Positions 49,201 through 58,222 of a DNA stretch of 64,000 bases are shown here, in pieces. Position 1 is the stretch's first letter; each line of letters opens with the position of its first letter. A program made the translations under genes and the position numbers. Source of the DNA: Streptomyces sp. NBC_00285 (GTDB lineage: Bacteria > Actinomycetota > Actinomycetes > Streptomycetales > Streptomycetaceae). The notes beneath the pieces are model-generated. The model was not told the origin of the DNA. It saw only the letters and a program-made list of their open reading frames with translations, and searched no databases. The stretch is taken from the NCBI RefSeq assembly GCF_036174265.1, contig NZ_CP108055.1, positions 8,618,001 through 8,682,000 on the forward strand. Reading direction: 5' to 3'.

Positions 49201-50146
49201 GGCCGGCCGACTCGTCTCGATCCTCCTGCTGCTCCAGGCCCGGGGCCGGATGACGGCTGCCCAGCTCGCCGAGGAGCTGGAGGTCTCGGTCCGCACGGTC
49301 TACCGGGACGTCGAGGCACTGAGCACGGCAGGGGTCCCGCTGTACGGCGACGCGGGCCACGCCGGCGGTTACCGTCTGCTCGACGGCTATCGCACCCGGC
49401 TGACCGGACTCACCGCCGACGAGGCGGAGGCCCTCTTCCTCGCCGGCGCTCCGGGGGCCGCCGCCGAGCTGGGTCTGGGCCCGTTCCTCGCGGCTGCCCA
49501 GCTGAAGGTGCGGGCCGCGTTGCCGGCCGAACTGCGGGCCCACACGGACCGGATCAGCGGACGCTTTCACCTCGACGCGCCAGGGTGGTACGCACAGACC
49601 GAGGAGACGCCGTTCCTCACGGCGGTGGCGCAGGCGGTGTGGAACAGCAGGGTGCTGCACGTCCGCTACCGCCGCTGGGCCGAACCCAGCGATGTGGAAC
49701 GGCGGTTGGAGCCGTACGGGCTGGTGCTCAAGGCGGGGCGCTGGTACGTCGTCGCGGGTCCGGGGCCACGCACCTACCGTGTCGACCAGATCCTCGAACT
49801 CCGCACCTCCGACACCGAGTTCACTCGGCCCGAGGACTTCGGTCTGGCCGCGTACTGGACGGCGTATCAGCGGGACTTCCAGGACCGGTTGTACCGGGGC
49901 GAGGCGGTCGTACGACTCGCGCCCGGTGTGAAGCTGCCGAGAGCGGTACCGGGAGACACGGACCCCCATGGCTGGACTGTCGCCCGCGTCCCCATCGAGT
50001 CCGTCGAGCACGCCCATGGCGAATTCCTGCGCCTGGGCACCCACATCGAGGTGCTGGACCCCCCTGAGCTGCGTGAACGGATGGCTCGAACGATCGCTGA
50101 ACTGGCCGAAAGGTACGGCAACCCGGCTTCCCCGTGCGGCGACTGA
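49190..50146 (+). CDS. WYL-domain HTH regulator (YafY family)
   Basis: The protein has 318 residues from GTG at 49190; GTG at 49196 (VKAGRLVSILLLLQ) is equally likely. There is no ribosome site, so it is likely leaderless. The N-terminal DeoR-type HTH is MTAAQLAEELEVSVRTVYRDVEALSTAGVPLYGDAGHAGGYRLL. The WYL domain lies around 150-185 (LHVRYRRWAEPSDVERRLEPYGLVLKAGRWYVVAG) and the WCX extension follows. WYL domains sense small ligands, often nucleotides or single-stranded nucleic acid. The overlapping dyad points to autorepression and control of the divergent pair. Confidence 0.9.
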   Translation: MAVKAGRLVSILLLLQARGRMTAAQLAEELEVSVRTVYRDVEALSTAGVPLYGDAGHAGGYRLLDGYRTRLTGLTADEAEALFLAGAPGAAAELGLGPFLAAAQLKVRAALPAELRAHTDRISGRFHLDAPGWYAQTEETPFLTAVAQAVWNSRVLHVRYRRWAEPSDVERRLEPYGLVLKAGRWYVVAGPGPRTYRVDQILELRTSDTEFTRPEDFGLAAYWTAYQRDFQDRLYRGEAVVRLAPGVKLPRAVPGDTDPHGWTVARVPIESVEHAHGEFLRLGTHIEVLDPPELRERMARTIAELAERYGNPASPCGD

Positions 50147-50190
50147 GTGGGCGGAACCCGCCCGTCCTCTCCGCTTCGGAGGTTCACCCC

Positions 50191-52062
50191 GTGCAGCACC
50201 CGCACCCGCACCGCAGACGCCGAGTCCTCCTCTCGGCAGTGACCGCCGCAACGGCCCTGGTGGCCGCGGGACTCACCGTACTGAGCCCGGACACCGCCGA
50301 GGCCGCCACCGCCCGCCAGGTCGAGAAGCTCGACCGCGGAGTCGTCAGCGTCCACACCGACAGCGGCAACCTGGTCAGCTGGCGCTGGCTCGGCACCGAC
50401 CCGAACGACGTCTCGTTCAACGTCTACCGCGCCGGCACGAAGGTCAACTCGACCCCGGTCACGGGCTCCACGAACTATTTCCACTCCGGCGCGCCCGCCC
50501 AGGCCGACTACACGGTCCGCGCGATCGTCGGCGGTGTCGAGCAGGCCGACTCCGTCCACGCGGTCCAACTGCGCACCGGATACAAGGACGTTCCGATCAG
50601 CCCGCCCGCCGGAGGAACGACCCCGGACGGTGTGGCGTACACCTACGAGGCGAACGACGCCTCCGTCGCCGACCTCGACGGGGACGGGGCACTGGACTTC
50701 GTCCTGAAGTGGCAGCCGACGAACGCCAAGGACAACTCCCAGTCCGGGTACACCGGCAACACGATCCTCGACGGCGTCAAGCTCGACGGCACCCGGCTGT
50801 GGCGGATCGACCTGGGCCGCAACATCCGTTCCGGCGCGCACTACACGCAGTTCCAGGCGTACGACTACGACGGCGACGGCAGGGCCGAGGTCGCCATGAA
50901 GACGGCCGACGCCACGGTCGACGGCACGGGCGCCGTGATCGGCAGCTCGTCGGCCGACCACCGCAACTCCAGCGGGTACGTGCTGTCCGGCCCCGAGTAC
51001 CTGACGATGTTCAACGGGCAGACCGGCAAGGCGATGCAGACCGTGGACTATGTGCCGGCGCGCGGCACGGTGTCGTCGTGGGGCGACTCGTACGGCAACC
51101 GCGTCGACCGCTTCCTCGCGGGGACGGCCTATCTGGACGGCGCCCGTCCGTCGCTGGTCATGGCGCGGGGCTACTACACGCGGACGGTCATCGCGGCCTG
51201 GGACTGGCGGGGCGGCGCTTTCACCCGCCGCTGGACCTTCGACACCAGCTCCTCCACCAACAGCGGCAAGGGCTATGACGGTCAGGGCTCGCACAGCCTG
51301 TCCGTCGGGGACGTCGACAACGACGGCAAGGACGAGATCGTCTACGGCGCGATGGCCGTCGACGACAACGGCAACGGGCTGTGGACCACGAGGACGGGCC
51401 ACGGCGACGCCCAGCACCTCGGCGACCTTGACCCCTCGCACGCGGGCCTCGAGTACTTCAAGGTCTCGGAGTCCTCGTCCCAGCCCGCGGAGCTGTACAT
51501 CAACCCGGCCAACGGCACGGTGAACTGGAGCATCGCGGCCTGCTGCGACAACGGCCGGGGCGTCGCCGGTGACATCTGGGCAGGCAACGACGGTGCCGAG
51601 GTCTGGTCCGCCTCCGACTCCTCGATCCGCGACGAGGGCGGCGCCACCAAGGGCCGCGAGCCGGCCTCCGTCAACTTCCTGTCCTGGTGGGACGGCGACA
51701 CGGTCCGTGAACTCCTCGACGGCACCCATATCGACAAGTACGGCACCTCCTCCGACACCCGCCTGCTGACCGGCTCCGGCGTCCACTCCAACAACAGCAC
51801 GAAGGCGACGCCGTCGCTGTCCGGGGACATCCTGGGCGACTGGCGCGAGGAGGTCGTCTGGCCGACGTCCGACAACACGGCCCTGCGTATCTACTCCACC
51901 CCGTACGAGACGACCACGAAGATCACGACCCTCCTCCACGACACGATGTACCGCACAGGCCTCGCCTGGCAGAACACTGCATACAATCAGCCCCCGCACC
52001 CGAGCTTCTTCCTCGGCAACGGAATGGCCACAGCGCCGAGGCCGACGGTGTACACACCGTGA
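50191..52062 (+). CDS. Secreted rhamnogalacturonan lyase (PL11)
   Basis: The GTG at 50191 behind GGAGG gives 623 residues. HRRRRVLLSAVTAATALVAAGLTVLSPDTAEA is an exported signal, possibly Tat because of the Arg run. The mature part RQVEKLDRGVVSVHTDSGNLVSWRWLGTDPNDVSFNVYR, the calcium motifs DLDGDGALDF, DYDGDGRAEV and DVDNDGKDEI, and the late LSGDILGDWREEVVWPTSDN, RTGLAWQNTAYNQPPHPSFFLG are PL11. The enzyme cleaves the Rha-GalA backbone of pectic rhamnogalacturonan I by beta-elimination. It opens the plant-cell-wall island. Promoter sequence must lie within the end of the regulator gene. Confidence 0.93.
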   Translation: MQHPHPHRRRRVLLSAVTAATALVAAGLTVLSPDTAEAATARQVEKLDRGVVSVHTDSGNLVSWRWLGTDPNDVSFNVYRAGTKVNSTPVTGSTNYFHSGAPAQADYTVRAIVGGVEQADSVHAVQLRTGYKDVPISPPAGGTTPDGVAYTYEANDASVADLDGDGALDFVLKWQPTNAKDNSQSGYTGNTILDGVKLDGTRLWRIDLGRNIRSGAHYTQFQAYDYDGDGRAEVAMKTADATVDGTGAVIGSSSADHRNSSGYVLSGPEYLTMFNGQTGKAMQTVDYVPARGTVSSWGDSYGNRVDRFLAGTAYLDGARPSLVMARGYYTRTVIAAWDWRGGAFTRRWTFDTSSSTNSGKGYDGQGSHSLSVGDVDNDGKDEIVYGAMAVDDNGNGLWTTRTGHGDAQHLGDLDPSHAGLEYFKVSESSSQPAELYINPANGTVNWSIAACCDNGRGVAGDIWAGNDGAEVWSASDSSIRDEGGATKGREPASVNFLSWWDGDTVRELLDGTHIDKYGTSSDTRLLTGSGVHSNNSTKATPSLSGDILGDWREEVVWPTSDNTALRIYSTPYETTTKITTLLHDTMYRTGLAWQNTAYNQPPHPSFFLGNGMATAPRPTVYTP

Positions 52063-52065
52063 ACG

Positions 52066-52105
52066 ACGGTGGGTGCGTGTCCCCGCGGGGACACGCACCC
52101 ACCGT
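52066..52105. terminator. 40-bp perfect palindrome, bidirectional terminator
   Basis: The 20-base arm ACGGTGGGTGCGTGTCCCCG (52066-52085) is followed directly by its exact reverse complement. It fills the gap between the converging stops of the PL11 gene (52062) and the GH74 gene (52118), so it can serve both. Confidence 0.85.
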
Positions 52106-52117
52106 GCGGACGAACCG

Positions 52118-54778
52118 TCAGGCGACCGTGCAGCTCCGGTCGCCCAGCTTGAACGACGCCGGTTTCCCGTTGGTGCCCGACCAGTTGCCCGTGAAGCCGA
52201 AGCTCACGGACGAGCCCGCCGCCACGTTGGCGTTCCAGTTGACGTTCTTGGCCGTGGCCGTCGAACCCGACTGGGCGGTCTCGGCGTTCCAGGCCTGGGA
52301 GATCGTCTGGCCGTTGGGGAAGGACCAGCCCAGTGACCAGCCGGACCAGGCACTCGTACCCGTGTTGCTCAGCTGGACGTCCGCCTGGAAGCCGCCCGAC
52401 CACTGGTTGGTGATCTTGTACGTCACCGTGCAGGCACCCGTCGGTGCCGGGTCGGTCGGATCCGTGGGACCGGTGCCGCCGCCCGTGTCGGAGGTGTCGC
52501 CGTAGATCACGCCCCGGCCGTTGGTCGAGACGTACACCCGGCCGTACACCCGCGGGTCGCCGGTGATCGCCCCGCCGGTCCAACCCCACTGGTGGGCGTC
52601 GTCGTTGATGCGGGTCCAGGTAGCGCCCTTGTCGGTCGAACGGAACACGCCACGGACCCCGCCGATCTTCGCGCTGGTGAAGAGGGTCTGGTACGACGCT
52701 CCTGCCGCCGCCTTCCCGAAGCCGATCGCGTCGGCCTGGTCGACGCCCGAGAGCTTCGTCCAGCCGGCGCCGCCGTCCGTGGAGTGCCACAGGCCGTACG
52801 CCCCGTCGGTGGCCCCGCCGGCCAACCACACATCGCCCTTCCCTCCGGGCAGTGCCTTGAAGCGCACGCTGTCACCGGCCGGGAGGCCGGCAGCGGCGGA
52901 CGCGGTGAAGGTCGCCCCGCCGTCCGTACTCACGTAGAACTTCCCGGACTTGAAGCCGTAGAAGGTGCGGGGGTCGACCCGGTCGGACTCGACGATCGCG
53001 CCCGCCGGGATCCCGCTCGACGCCGACCACGACGAGCCGAAGCCCGTTGCATACTGCACACCCGCGCCGTCCGGGCTCCACACGAACCGGCTGCCGTCCG
53101 ACGCGGCGGCCACCGTGCCGCCGCCGCTCACGCCCGAGGGGTCGGTGCCCGCGAACCAGTTGGCCCCGTTGTCCGTCGAGAACGCGATGTGCGGACCCGA
53201 GTCCAGATTGCCCACCCGTACGACCGTGTTCGGGTTCGTCTCGGCGAAGTCCAGGCTGGTGGTCGTCGTGAAGTTCGGGGACGTGAACATCATCGACGGG
53301 ACCTTGGTCAGGTCGGTGTGCCGGAAGCCGCCGATGTCACCCAGTGCGCTCAGCAGCGGGGCGCCCGAGGGCGGCGAGGCCAGGTCGTTGACGGCCGTCT
53401 CCTCCAGGCCCTGCACCATGGGCTTGATGGTGAACTGGCTGCCCGAGTCCCAGTTCGTGAGGTTCTCGGTGCCGTAGAGCGTCGCTCCCGTCCCGTACAT
53501 CATGCGGTTCGAGTTGAACGGGTCGATCTCCAGCGACTCCGTCATCCACCCGAGCTTCGGGCTCTGTTCGGGCGGCGACGGGTTCGCGCCCCAGGTCAGC
53601 CAGGGGGACGACGAGACGTCCATCGTGTAGCGGTTCGCACGTGTGGGGTACGACGAGTAGTCCCATGCCTTCGTCCAGGTCGCCCCGCTGTCGGTGGACC
53701 GGAAGATCTGGGTGTCGGGCCACCACGAGCTGTACGCCGTCGCCATCACCGTGCCGGGTTTCTGCCGGTCCACCGTCAGGCCGCTGAAGCCGTAGTAGGT
53801 GTCCGCCTCCGCGACCGGGCTGATGTTCGTCCAGGTGCCCGTCGCCGTCGCGTACCGCCACAGTTGGCCCTTGCCGCCGTCGTAGGGCCCGCTCTTGTCG
53901 CTGTAGGAGAGGTACAGATAGCCGCCCACCGCGTCCAGGACACCCTTGTGGGCGAGATACCCGGTCGGCTGACCGGCGAGCCGGCTCCAGGTCGCGCCGC
54001 CGTCCGTCGACCGGTACACCGAGTTCTGGAGGTCGGCGACACCGACGTAGATCGCCTGCGTCGCGTTGCCCGACGTGCCCGTCCGCTCGTCGAACGTGAC
54101 CCAGACGATGCCCTGGTTGTCACTGGCGTAGCCGCTCGTGTCGCTCGGATCCTGCTGGTAGTTGCCCACGTTGGGGAAGCCCGTCACCTGCGACCAGCTG
54201 ACGCCGGAGTCCGTCGACCGCCACAGCCCCTTGCCGCTCGGCGCGCCCAGGTACAGCACGCTGTTCTTGTTCGGGTCGACCGCCAGCCGCTCTCCCATGC
54301 CCCGCCCCGGCATGTTGCCGCCGAGCTTGAAGGGAAGGGCGGCCGCCTGCCAGCTCGCGCCCCGGTTCGAGGAGCGCATGACCGCGCCGTTCTTCGGATC
54401 CCAGCTGTTGGTGTACGTCCCGACGGCCGCGTACACCCTGTCCGGGTCCACGGAGTCGGAGGCCAGGCTGACCACACCCGTGTGCCCCCAGTCGTCCCAG
54501 CCGACCGAGTCGAGCAGCGGCGTCCAGGTCTTCGACGACTCCTGCCAGCGGTAGGCGCCGCCGATGTCCGTGCGGGCGTAGGCCAGGTTCTTCTCCTTGC
54601 GGTTGAAGACGATCCCGGGGACGAAACCGCCGCCGTCGATCCGGGCGTTCTTCCAGGTGTACGTGTCGGCGGCGAGCGAGACCTTCGGGGTGCTGCCGGC
54701 CGCCAGCGCGGTCGGGGTACCGGCGAGCAGCCCGGCCGCGAGCGCGAGTACGGCCGTGAGAATGCGGGTTCTTCGCAC
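52118..54778 (-). CDS. Secreted xyloglucanase (GH74) with C-terminal CBM2
   Basis: The GTG at 54778 behind AAAGGA gives 886 residues. Signal peptide 1-27; two seven-bladed beta-propeller domains about 30-760 with RSTDGGATWS-type repeats. The catalytic Asp pair is D71 (ARTDIGGAYRW) and D481 (GDIGGFRHTD), as in GH74 enzymes. A short linker (DTGGGTGPTDPTDPAPTG) leads to CBM2 at about 785-886 (ACTVTYKITNQWSGGFQADV ... SFKLGDRSCTVA). It cuts the xyloglucan backbone and binds cellulose. A LacI-type operator lies about 40 bases upstream. Confidence 0.95.
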   Translation of the reverse strand: MRRTRILTAVLALAAGLLAGTPTALAAGSTPKVSLAADTYTWKNARIDGGGFVPGIVFNRKEKNLAYARTDIGGAYRWQESSKTWTPLLDSVGWDDWGHTGVVSLASDSVDPDRVYAAVGTYTNSWDPKNGAVMRSSNRGASWQAAALPFKLGGNMPGRGMGERLAVDPNKNSVLYLGAPSGKGLWRSTDSGVSWSQVTGFPNVGNYQQDPSDTSGYASDNQGIVWVTFDERTGTSGNATQAIYVGVADLQNSVYRSTDGGATWSRLAGQPTGYLAHKGVLDAVGGYLYLSYSDKSGPYDGGKGQLWRYATATGTWTNISPVAEADTYYGFSGLTVDRQKPGTVMATAYSSWWPDTQIFRSTDSGATWTKAWDYSSYPTRANRYTMDVSSSPWLTWGANPSPPEQSPKLGWMTESLEIDPFNSNRMMYGTGATLYGTENLTNWDSGSQFTIKPMVQGLEETAVNDLASPPSGAPLLSALGDIGGFRHTDLTKVPSMMFTSPNFTTTTSLDFAETNPNTVVRVGNLDSGPHIAFSTDNGANWFAGTDPSGVSGGGTVAAASDGSRFVWSPDGAGVQYATGFGSSWSASSGIPAGAIVESDRVDPRTFYGFKSGKFYVSTDGGATFTASAAAGLPAGDSVRFKALPGGKGDVWLAGGATDGAYGLWHSTDGGAGWTKLSGVDQADAIGFGKAAAGASYQTLFTSAKIGGVRGVFRSTDKGATWTRINDDAHQWGWTGGAITGDPRVYGRVYVSTNGRGVIYGDTSDTGGGTGPTDPTDPAPTGACTVTYKITNQWSGGFQADVQLSNTGTSAWSGWSLGWSFPNGQTISQAWNAETAQSGSTATAKNVNWNANVAAGSSVSFGFTGNWSGTNGKPASFKLGDRSCTVA

Positions 54779-54816
54779 GGGGGGAGTCCTTTCCGGAAAG
54801 GGAGAGGGTGGGGGAG

Positions 54817-54830
54817 GGTAAGCGCTTTCC
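54817..54830. promoter_or_regulatory. LacI-type (CebR-like) operator upstream of GH74
   Basis: GGTAAGCGCTTTCC is a 14-bp near-palindrome around AAGCGCTT, with the GCGC centre of CebR/LacI-family operators. It differs from the TGGGAGCGCTCCCA consensus in the flanks, so a different LacI-family sugar regulator may act here. Confidence 0.5.
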
Positions 54831-54847
54831 GTCAGGTGCGAGAGTTG

Positions 54848-54882
54848 CCGGGCGGCCCCCAGTGCGGGAGGGGGCCGCCCGG
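54848..54882 (-). terminator. Hairpin between GH48 and GH74
   Basis: CCGGGCGGCCCCC (54848-54860) and GGGGGCCGCCCGG (54870-54882) form a perfect 13-bp stem with a 9-base loop. It lies about 175 bases past the minus-strand GH48 stop and just before the GH74 promoter region. Confidence 0.7.
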
Positions 54883-54984
54883 CCGGTTGGTCCCGTCGTC
54901 AGGTGACGGGACCGAGCACGCGAAGCCTTCAAGCGGTTCCGCGAAGGAAGCGATGCCGCGGGCACCCCTTCAGGGCGGGGCGAC

Positions 54985-55018
54985 GAACTGCGTGACCAGC
55001 CACTACGGACCCGCAGTC
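54985..55018 (-). repeat. Short repeat downstream of GH48 (copy 1)
   Basis: Read on the minus strand (the direction of GH48 transcription) it begins GACTGCGGGTCCGTAGTGG and ends CGCAGTTC, so ACTGCG and CGCAGT can pair. A close relative lies downstream of GH6 at 61463-61501 in the same orientation relative to its gene. Similar elements are, as I recall, scattered in intergenic DNA of many Streptomyces. Confidence 0.6.
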
Positions 55019-55055
55019 GACAAGCACGGCTTCCTCGCGGAGCGCTCGGCGGGGG

Positions 55056-57971
55056 CTATTCCAGAAGCTCCGCGTACGACCCCATGGCCAGGGCGATGTC
55101 CGCCTGGGCCCAGAACCGGTGATACGTGAACGACGGCACCGCACCGCCGGCCAGATAGGCCTGGATCTTCGACCAGGCGGGGTCGTTCTTGTAGAACGAC
55201 CGGATGGATTCGAAAGTCGACGTCGAGTTGACCGCGTCGCCGTTCGGCATGGTCCCGGTCCAGCCGCTCGGGACGTACACGGCGTCGTCGAAGCGGTTGT
55301 AGTCCGCCCGGTTCTCCGGCACCGCGATGCCCAGGCTGTCCTGGTAGTTGTTCCACATGCCGTCCAGCAGAGCCTTCGCCGTCGTCTTCGCCGCGGTGTC
55401 GCCCGACTTGGCGGCGTAGTAGCTCAGGGTCTTGGCGTACGCGGCGGTCACCCCGACGTCGTTGGTGTAGTCGGCGACGGTGACGTGAAGTGCGGTGTTG
55501 GCGCCGGGACTTGAGGCGTTCCAGGTGTCGGGCTGGCCCGACCACTGCAGCGTCGAGGGGATCTGGTAGGTGCCGTCCGGGTTGATCGTGGTCTTGGACA
55601 GTGCCCACTTGACCCACTTGTCGAGGACCGTCTTGGCCTGCGCGTTCCCCGTCTGCTGGTAGTACTCGGCCACCCGCTCCATCGACCACGCCTGGAAGCC
55701 GAACCACTGGTTGGACGGCGGGTCGTGGTAGACGGGCTGCTGGTCGTAGTACATACCGTAGAAGGTCGACGTGCCGGCCGGGGGAGTCGCGTAACGGCCC
55801 GCCCAGCTGTTCGTCGCCCCGCCCGCGATGGCGCCCTCGCTGGACTGCAGCCAGCGGTAGAACTCCAGCTGCCGGGTCAGTGAGGTGTTCCAGTCCGCCG
55901 CACCCGTCGCCGACTTGGGCTTCAGATCGGCGTACGAGCTGAGCGCGTACGCGGCCATCGGGTTCTGGTAGCCGCCGTGCATGTGGCTGGAGCCGATGCG
56001 CCAGGCCCAGCCCGCCGAGGTGTCGGTCGCGCCACCCCAGGCGTAGTACCAGGACAGCAGGTAGCTCGACGCGTCCTTGCCGGTGCCGGCCGCGCAGGTG
56101 GAAGGACCGACACAGTTGCCGATCTTCTTGAAGTACTTGTCGTACATGGCGTAGCGCAGATAGTCGCCCATCTTCGCGGCCTTGCCCACGGTCGCGGAGA
56201 CGTCGGAGCCCTTGCCCTGTGCCTTCGCCCAGGTGTCGGCCCAGTACGCGGCCTGCACCGCGCGCGCGTCGGCGTCCGGGGCGTTGGTGAACTTCCACTG
56301 CTTGGAGTAGGAGGCGTCACCGGTGAAGAGGTCCAGGTACCCGTTCTTGCCGCCGTACTTGAACTGGTCGCAGGTCGGCTGCGGCACTGTCTCCCACACC
56401 GACTCCTGCGCGCCGCGCTGGAAGGTGTTGATGTACGACGGTCCGGTGTCCGTGGGACCCGCCTCGCACTTGCCGGGCGAGTTGCCGTAGCCGTACACGT
56501 TGTCGACGTCCTGGAGCCAGTGCATACCGTAGACGTCGTCCGTGCCGTACGCGCTCTTCAGCTCGCCGGCGATCGGGTCCGAGCCGACCGGCACCGAGGA
56601 GTCGAGCTTGGCCGGGTACTCGTTGGGGGTGTCCAGCTCGGGCGCGTAGGTGGCCGGCTTGGAGGCGTTGTAGAAGGAGTTGGTCGGCTGGTCGGCGTGG
56701 GTGGGGATCATGTACTTCTCCATGATGTCCCAGGCCCCGTTGAACTTGGACCAGTCGCCCGTCACCTTGCCGTACATGGCCTGCAGCCACAGGAGGTAGC
56801 TGTATGCCTCCGACGTGGTCTCGTGGCCCTGGTCCGGCGCCTCGACGATCAGTGTCTCGACCGAGTGGTAGGGGATGCCCTCGGGGGAGAAGTAGCCGTT
56901 CGCCGGGTTGGTGATCTTGCCGTACAGATCCAGGAAGCGGGCGTTGTACGTGCCCGTCGCCGCGATCTGGGTGACCGTCACCGAGGCCTTGGCGTGCCCG
57001 GTCGCCGTCGACTCGAAGGTCGCCGCACCGGTGCCGGAGGCGTTGCCCGTGATGGTCACCGTCTGCGCGGTGCTCCAGTTCGACGGGGTGAAGGTGAGCG
57101 AGGCCCCGCCGGTCACCGTGAGACCCGTGTTGCCGCTGGTGCGGGCGGTGGTGACGGTCACGTTGGCCGAAGGCTGCGTCGACAGCTTCAGGGTGTACGT
57201 ACCCGTCTTGCCCTGCTGGACGGGCACTTGGGTTGCCGACGCGACGACCGCGGGACCCGAGACGACCGTGATGCCCACCGGCGTGGACTCACCGGACGCG
57301 CCCAGGCTGTCGTACGCCTTCGCCAGCAGTGAATGACTGCCCACGGTCAAGCTTGAGACCGAGAGCGAGTAGGGCGCTGTCGTGTCGGTGCCGAGCAGCG
57401 TGGTGTTGTCGTAGAACTCCATCTTGCTGATGGTCGCGTTGTCCGCGGCGGCCGCGGTCGCGGCGAGCGGAACGGCCGTGCCCTGGGTGTAGGCCGCGCC
57501 CGCGGCCGGGCTGGTCAAGACGGTGATCGGCGGCTGGTGCGCGCCGGTGCAACTGGTGCCGTTGACCGCGAAGTTGGCCGGGGCGGCATTGGTGCCGCTG
57601 TAGGTGAACTGCGCCCCGGTGGTGACGGCTGCGCCCGCGGCGATGTTCGCGTTGTACGTGGCGTTGGTGACGGAGACCGCTTGGCCGGACTGGGACCAGG
57701 TGCCGTTCCAACCGTTGCTCAGCTTCTGGTTGCCGGCGTAGCTGTAGGTGAGCGTCCAGCCGTTGATGGCGTCCGTGCCGCGGTTGGTGATCGTCAGGTC
57801 CGCGGTGAAACCGGAGCCCCAGTCATTGGTCTTGTAGTCGACGCTGCACTGAACCGCCGCTGCCTGTGCGGGAGTTGAAGCCGCGCTCAGCATCGCGAAC
57901 GGCAGTACGAGGGCCGCCACGACAGCGGTCCACAATCGCCGGGCAGGCCGGCGTCTCCTCGTGGGGGGCAT
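55056..57971 (-). CDS. Secreted cellobiohydrolase (GH48) with N-terminal CBM2
   Basis: The ATG behind AAGGAGG gives 971 residues. Signal peptide 1-39; CBM2 about 40-143 (C42 and C141 likely paired); an Ig-like domain about 147-235; a Calx-beta-like beta domain about 240-335; GH48 about 340-971. The GH48 start [51 protein letters not shown] includes the proton donor E388. GH48 enzymes are processive reducing-end exo-cellulases, central to crystalline-cellulose attack. Expression is divergent from GH5 across a CebR-type operator. Confidence 0.96.
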   Translation of the reverse strand: MPPTRRRRPARRLWTAVVAALVLPFAMLSAASTPAQAAAVQCSVDYKTNDWGSGFTADLTITNRGTDAINGWTLTYSYAGNQKLSNGWNGTWSQSGQAVSVTNATYNANIAAGAAVTTGAQFTYSGTNAAPANFAVNGTSCTGAHQPPITVLTSPAAGAAYTQGTAVPLAATAAAADNATISKMEFYDNTTLLGTDTTAPYSLSVSSLTVGSHSLLAKAYDSLGASGESTPVGITVVSGPAVVASATQVPVQQGKTGTYTLKLSTQPSANVTVTTARTSGNTGLTVTGGASLTFTPSNWSTAQTVTITGNASGTGAATFESTATGHAKASVTVTQIAATGTYNARFLDLYGKITNPANGYFSPEGIPYHSVETLIVEAPDQGHETTSEAYSYLLWLQAMYGKVTGDWSKFNGAWDIMEKYMIPTHADQPTNSFYNASKPATYAPELDTPNEYPAKLDSSVPVGSDPIAGELKSAYGTDDVYGMHWLQDVDNVYGYGNSPGKCEAGPTDTGPSYINTFQRGAQESVWETVPQPTCDQFKYGGKNGYLDLFTGDASYSKQWKFTNAPDADARAVQAAYWADTWAKAQGKGSDVSATVGKAAKMGDYLRYAMYDKYFKKIGNCVGPSTCAAGTGKDASSYLLSWYYAWGGATDTSAGWAWRIGSSHMHGGYQNPMAAYALSSYADLKPKSATGAADWNTSLTRQLEFYRWLQSSEGAIAGGATNSWAGRYATPPAGTSTFYGMYYDQQPVYHDPPSNQWFGFQAWSMERVAEYYQQTGNAQAKTVLDKWVKWALSKTTINPDGTYQIPSTLQWSGQPDTWNASSPGANTALHVTVADYTNDVGVTAAYAKTLSYYAAKSGDTAAKTTAKALLDGMWNNYQDSLGIAVPENRADYNRFDDAVYVPSGWTGTMPNGDAVNSTSTFESIRSFYKNDPAWSKIQAYLAGGAVPSFTYHRFWAQADIALAMGSYAELLE

Positions 57972-58018
57972 TGCTGGTTCCTCCTTGTGCGGCTCGGAGA
58001 AGTCAAGGCTTGAACCAG

Positions 58019-58032
58019 TGGGAGCGCTCCCA
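58019..58032. promoter_or_regulatory. Perfect CebR-type operator for GH48
   Basis: TGGGAGCGCTCCCA is the exact 14-bp palindrome known as the binding site of the cellobiose-responsive repressor CebR. It lies 48 bases before the GH48 ATG and overlaps the promoter's -10 end. Cellobiose or cellotriose would relieve repression. Confidence 0.9.
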
Positions 58033-58060
58033 TAGTGGGGATGCGGGTGTGAGGGGTCAA
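58031..58060 (-). promoter_or_regulatory. Promoter of GH48
   Basis: On the minus strand, TTGACC (58060-58055), 18 bases, ACTATG (58036-58031). The CebR-type operator begins at the -10, an ideal position for repression. Confidence 0.5.
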
Positions 58061-58161
58061 GATGTTTGAAGAGTCGAAAAGATTCGACGAACGGGGCCCC
58101 GGAAAGTCAAGTGACGCCTCTGTTCTTTGCCGTCACTTGGCGCTAACTTCTTGGACACCAG

Positions 58162-58175
58162 TGGGAGCGATTCCA
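58162..58175. promoter_or_regulatory. Degenerate CebR-type operator for GH5-GH6
   Basis: TGGGAGCGATTCCA matches TGGGAGCGCTCCCA at 12 of 14 positions. It lies 47 bases before the GH5 ATG. The two mismatches in one arm predict weaker repression than at GH48. Confidence 0.75.
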
Positions 58176-58222
58176 TCAGTCGACGCGTCCGTAACGGCGC
58201 GCTGATCTGCAAGGAGTCGCTC

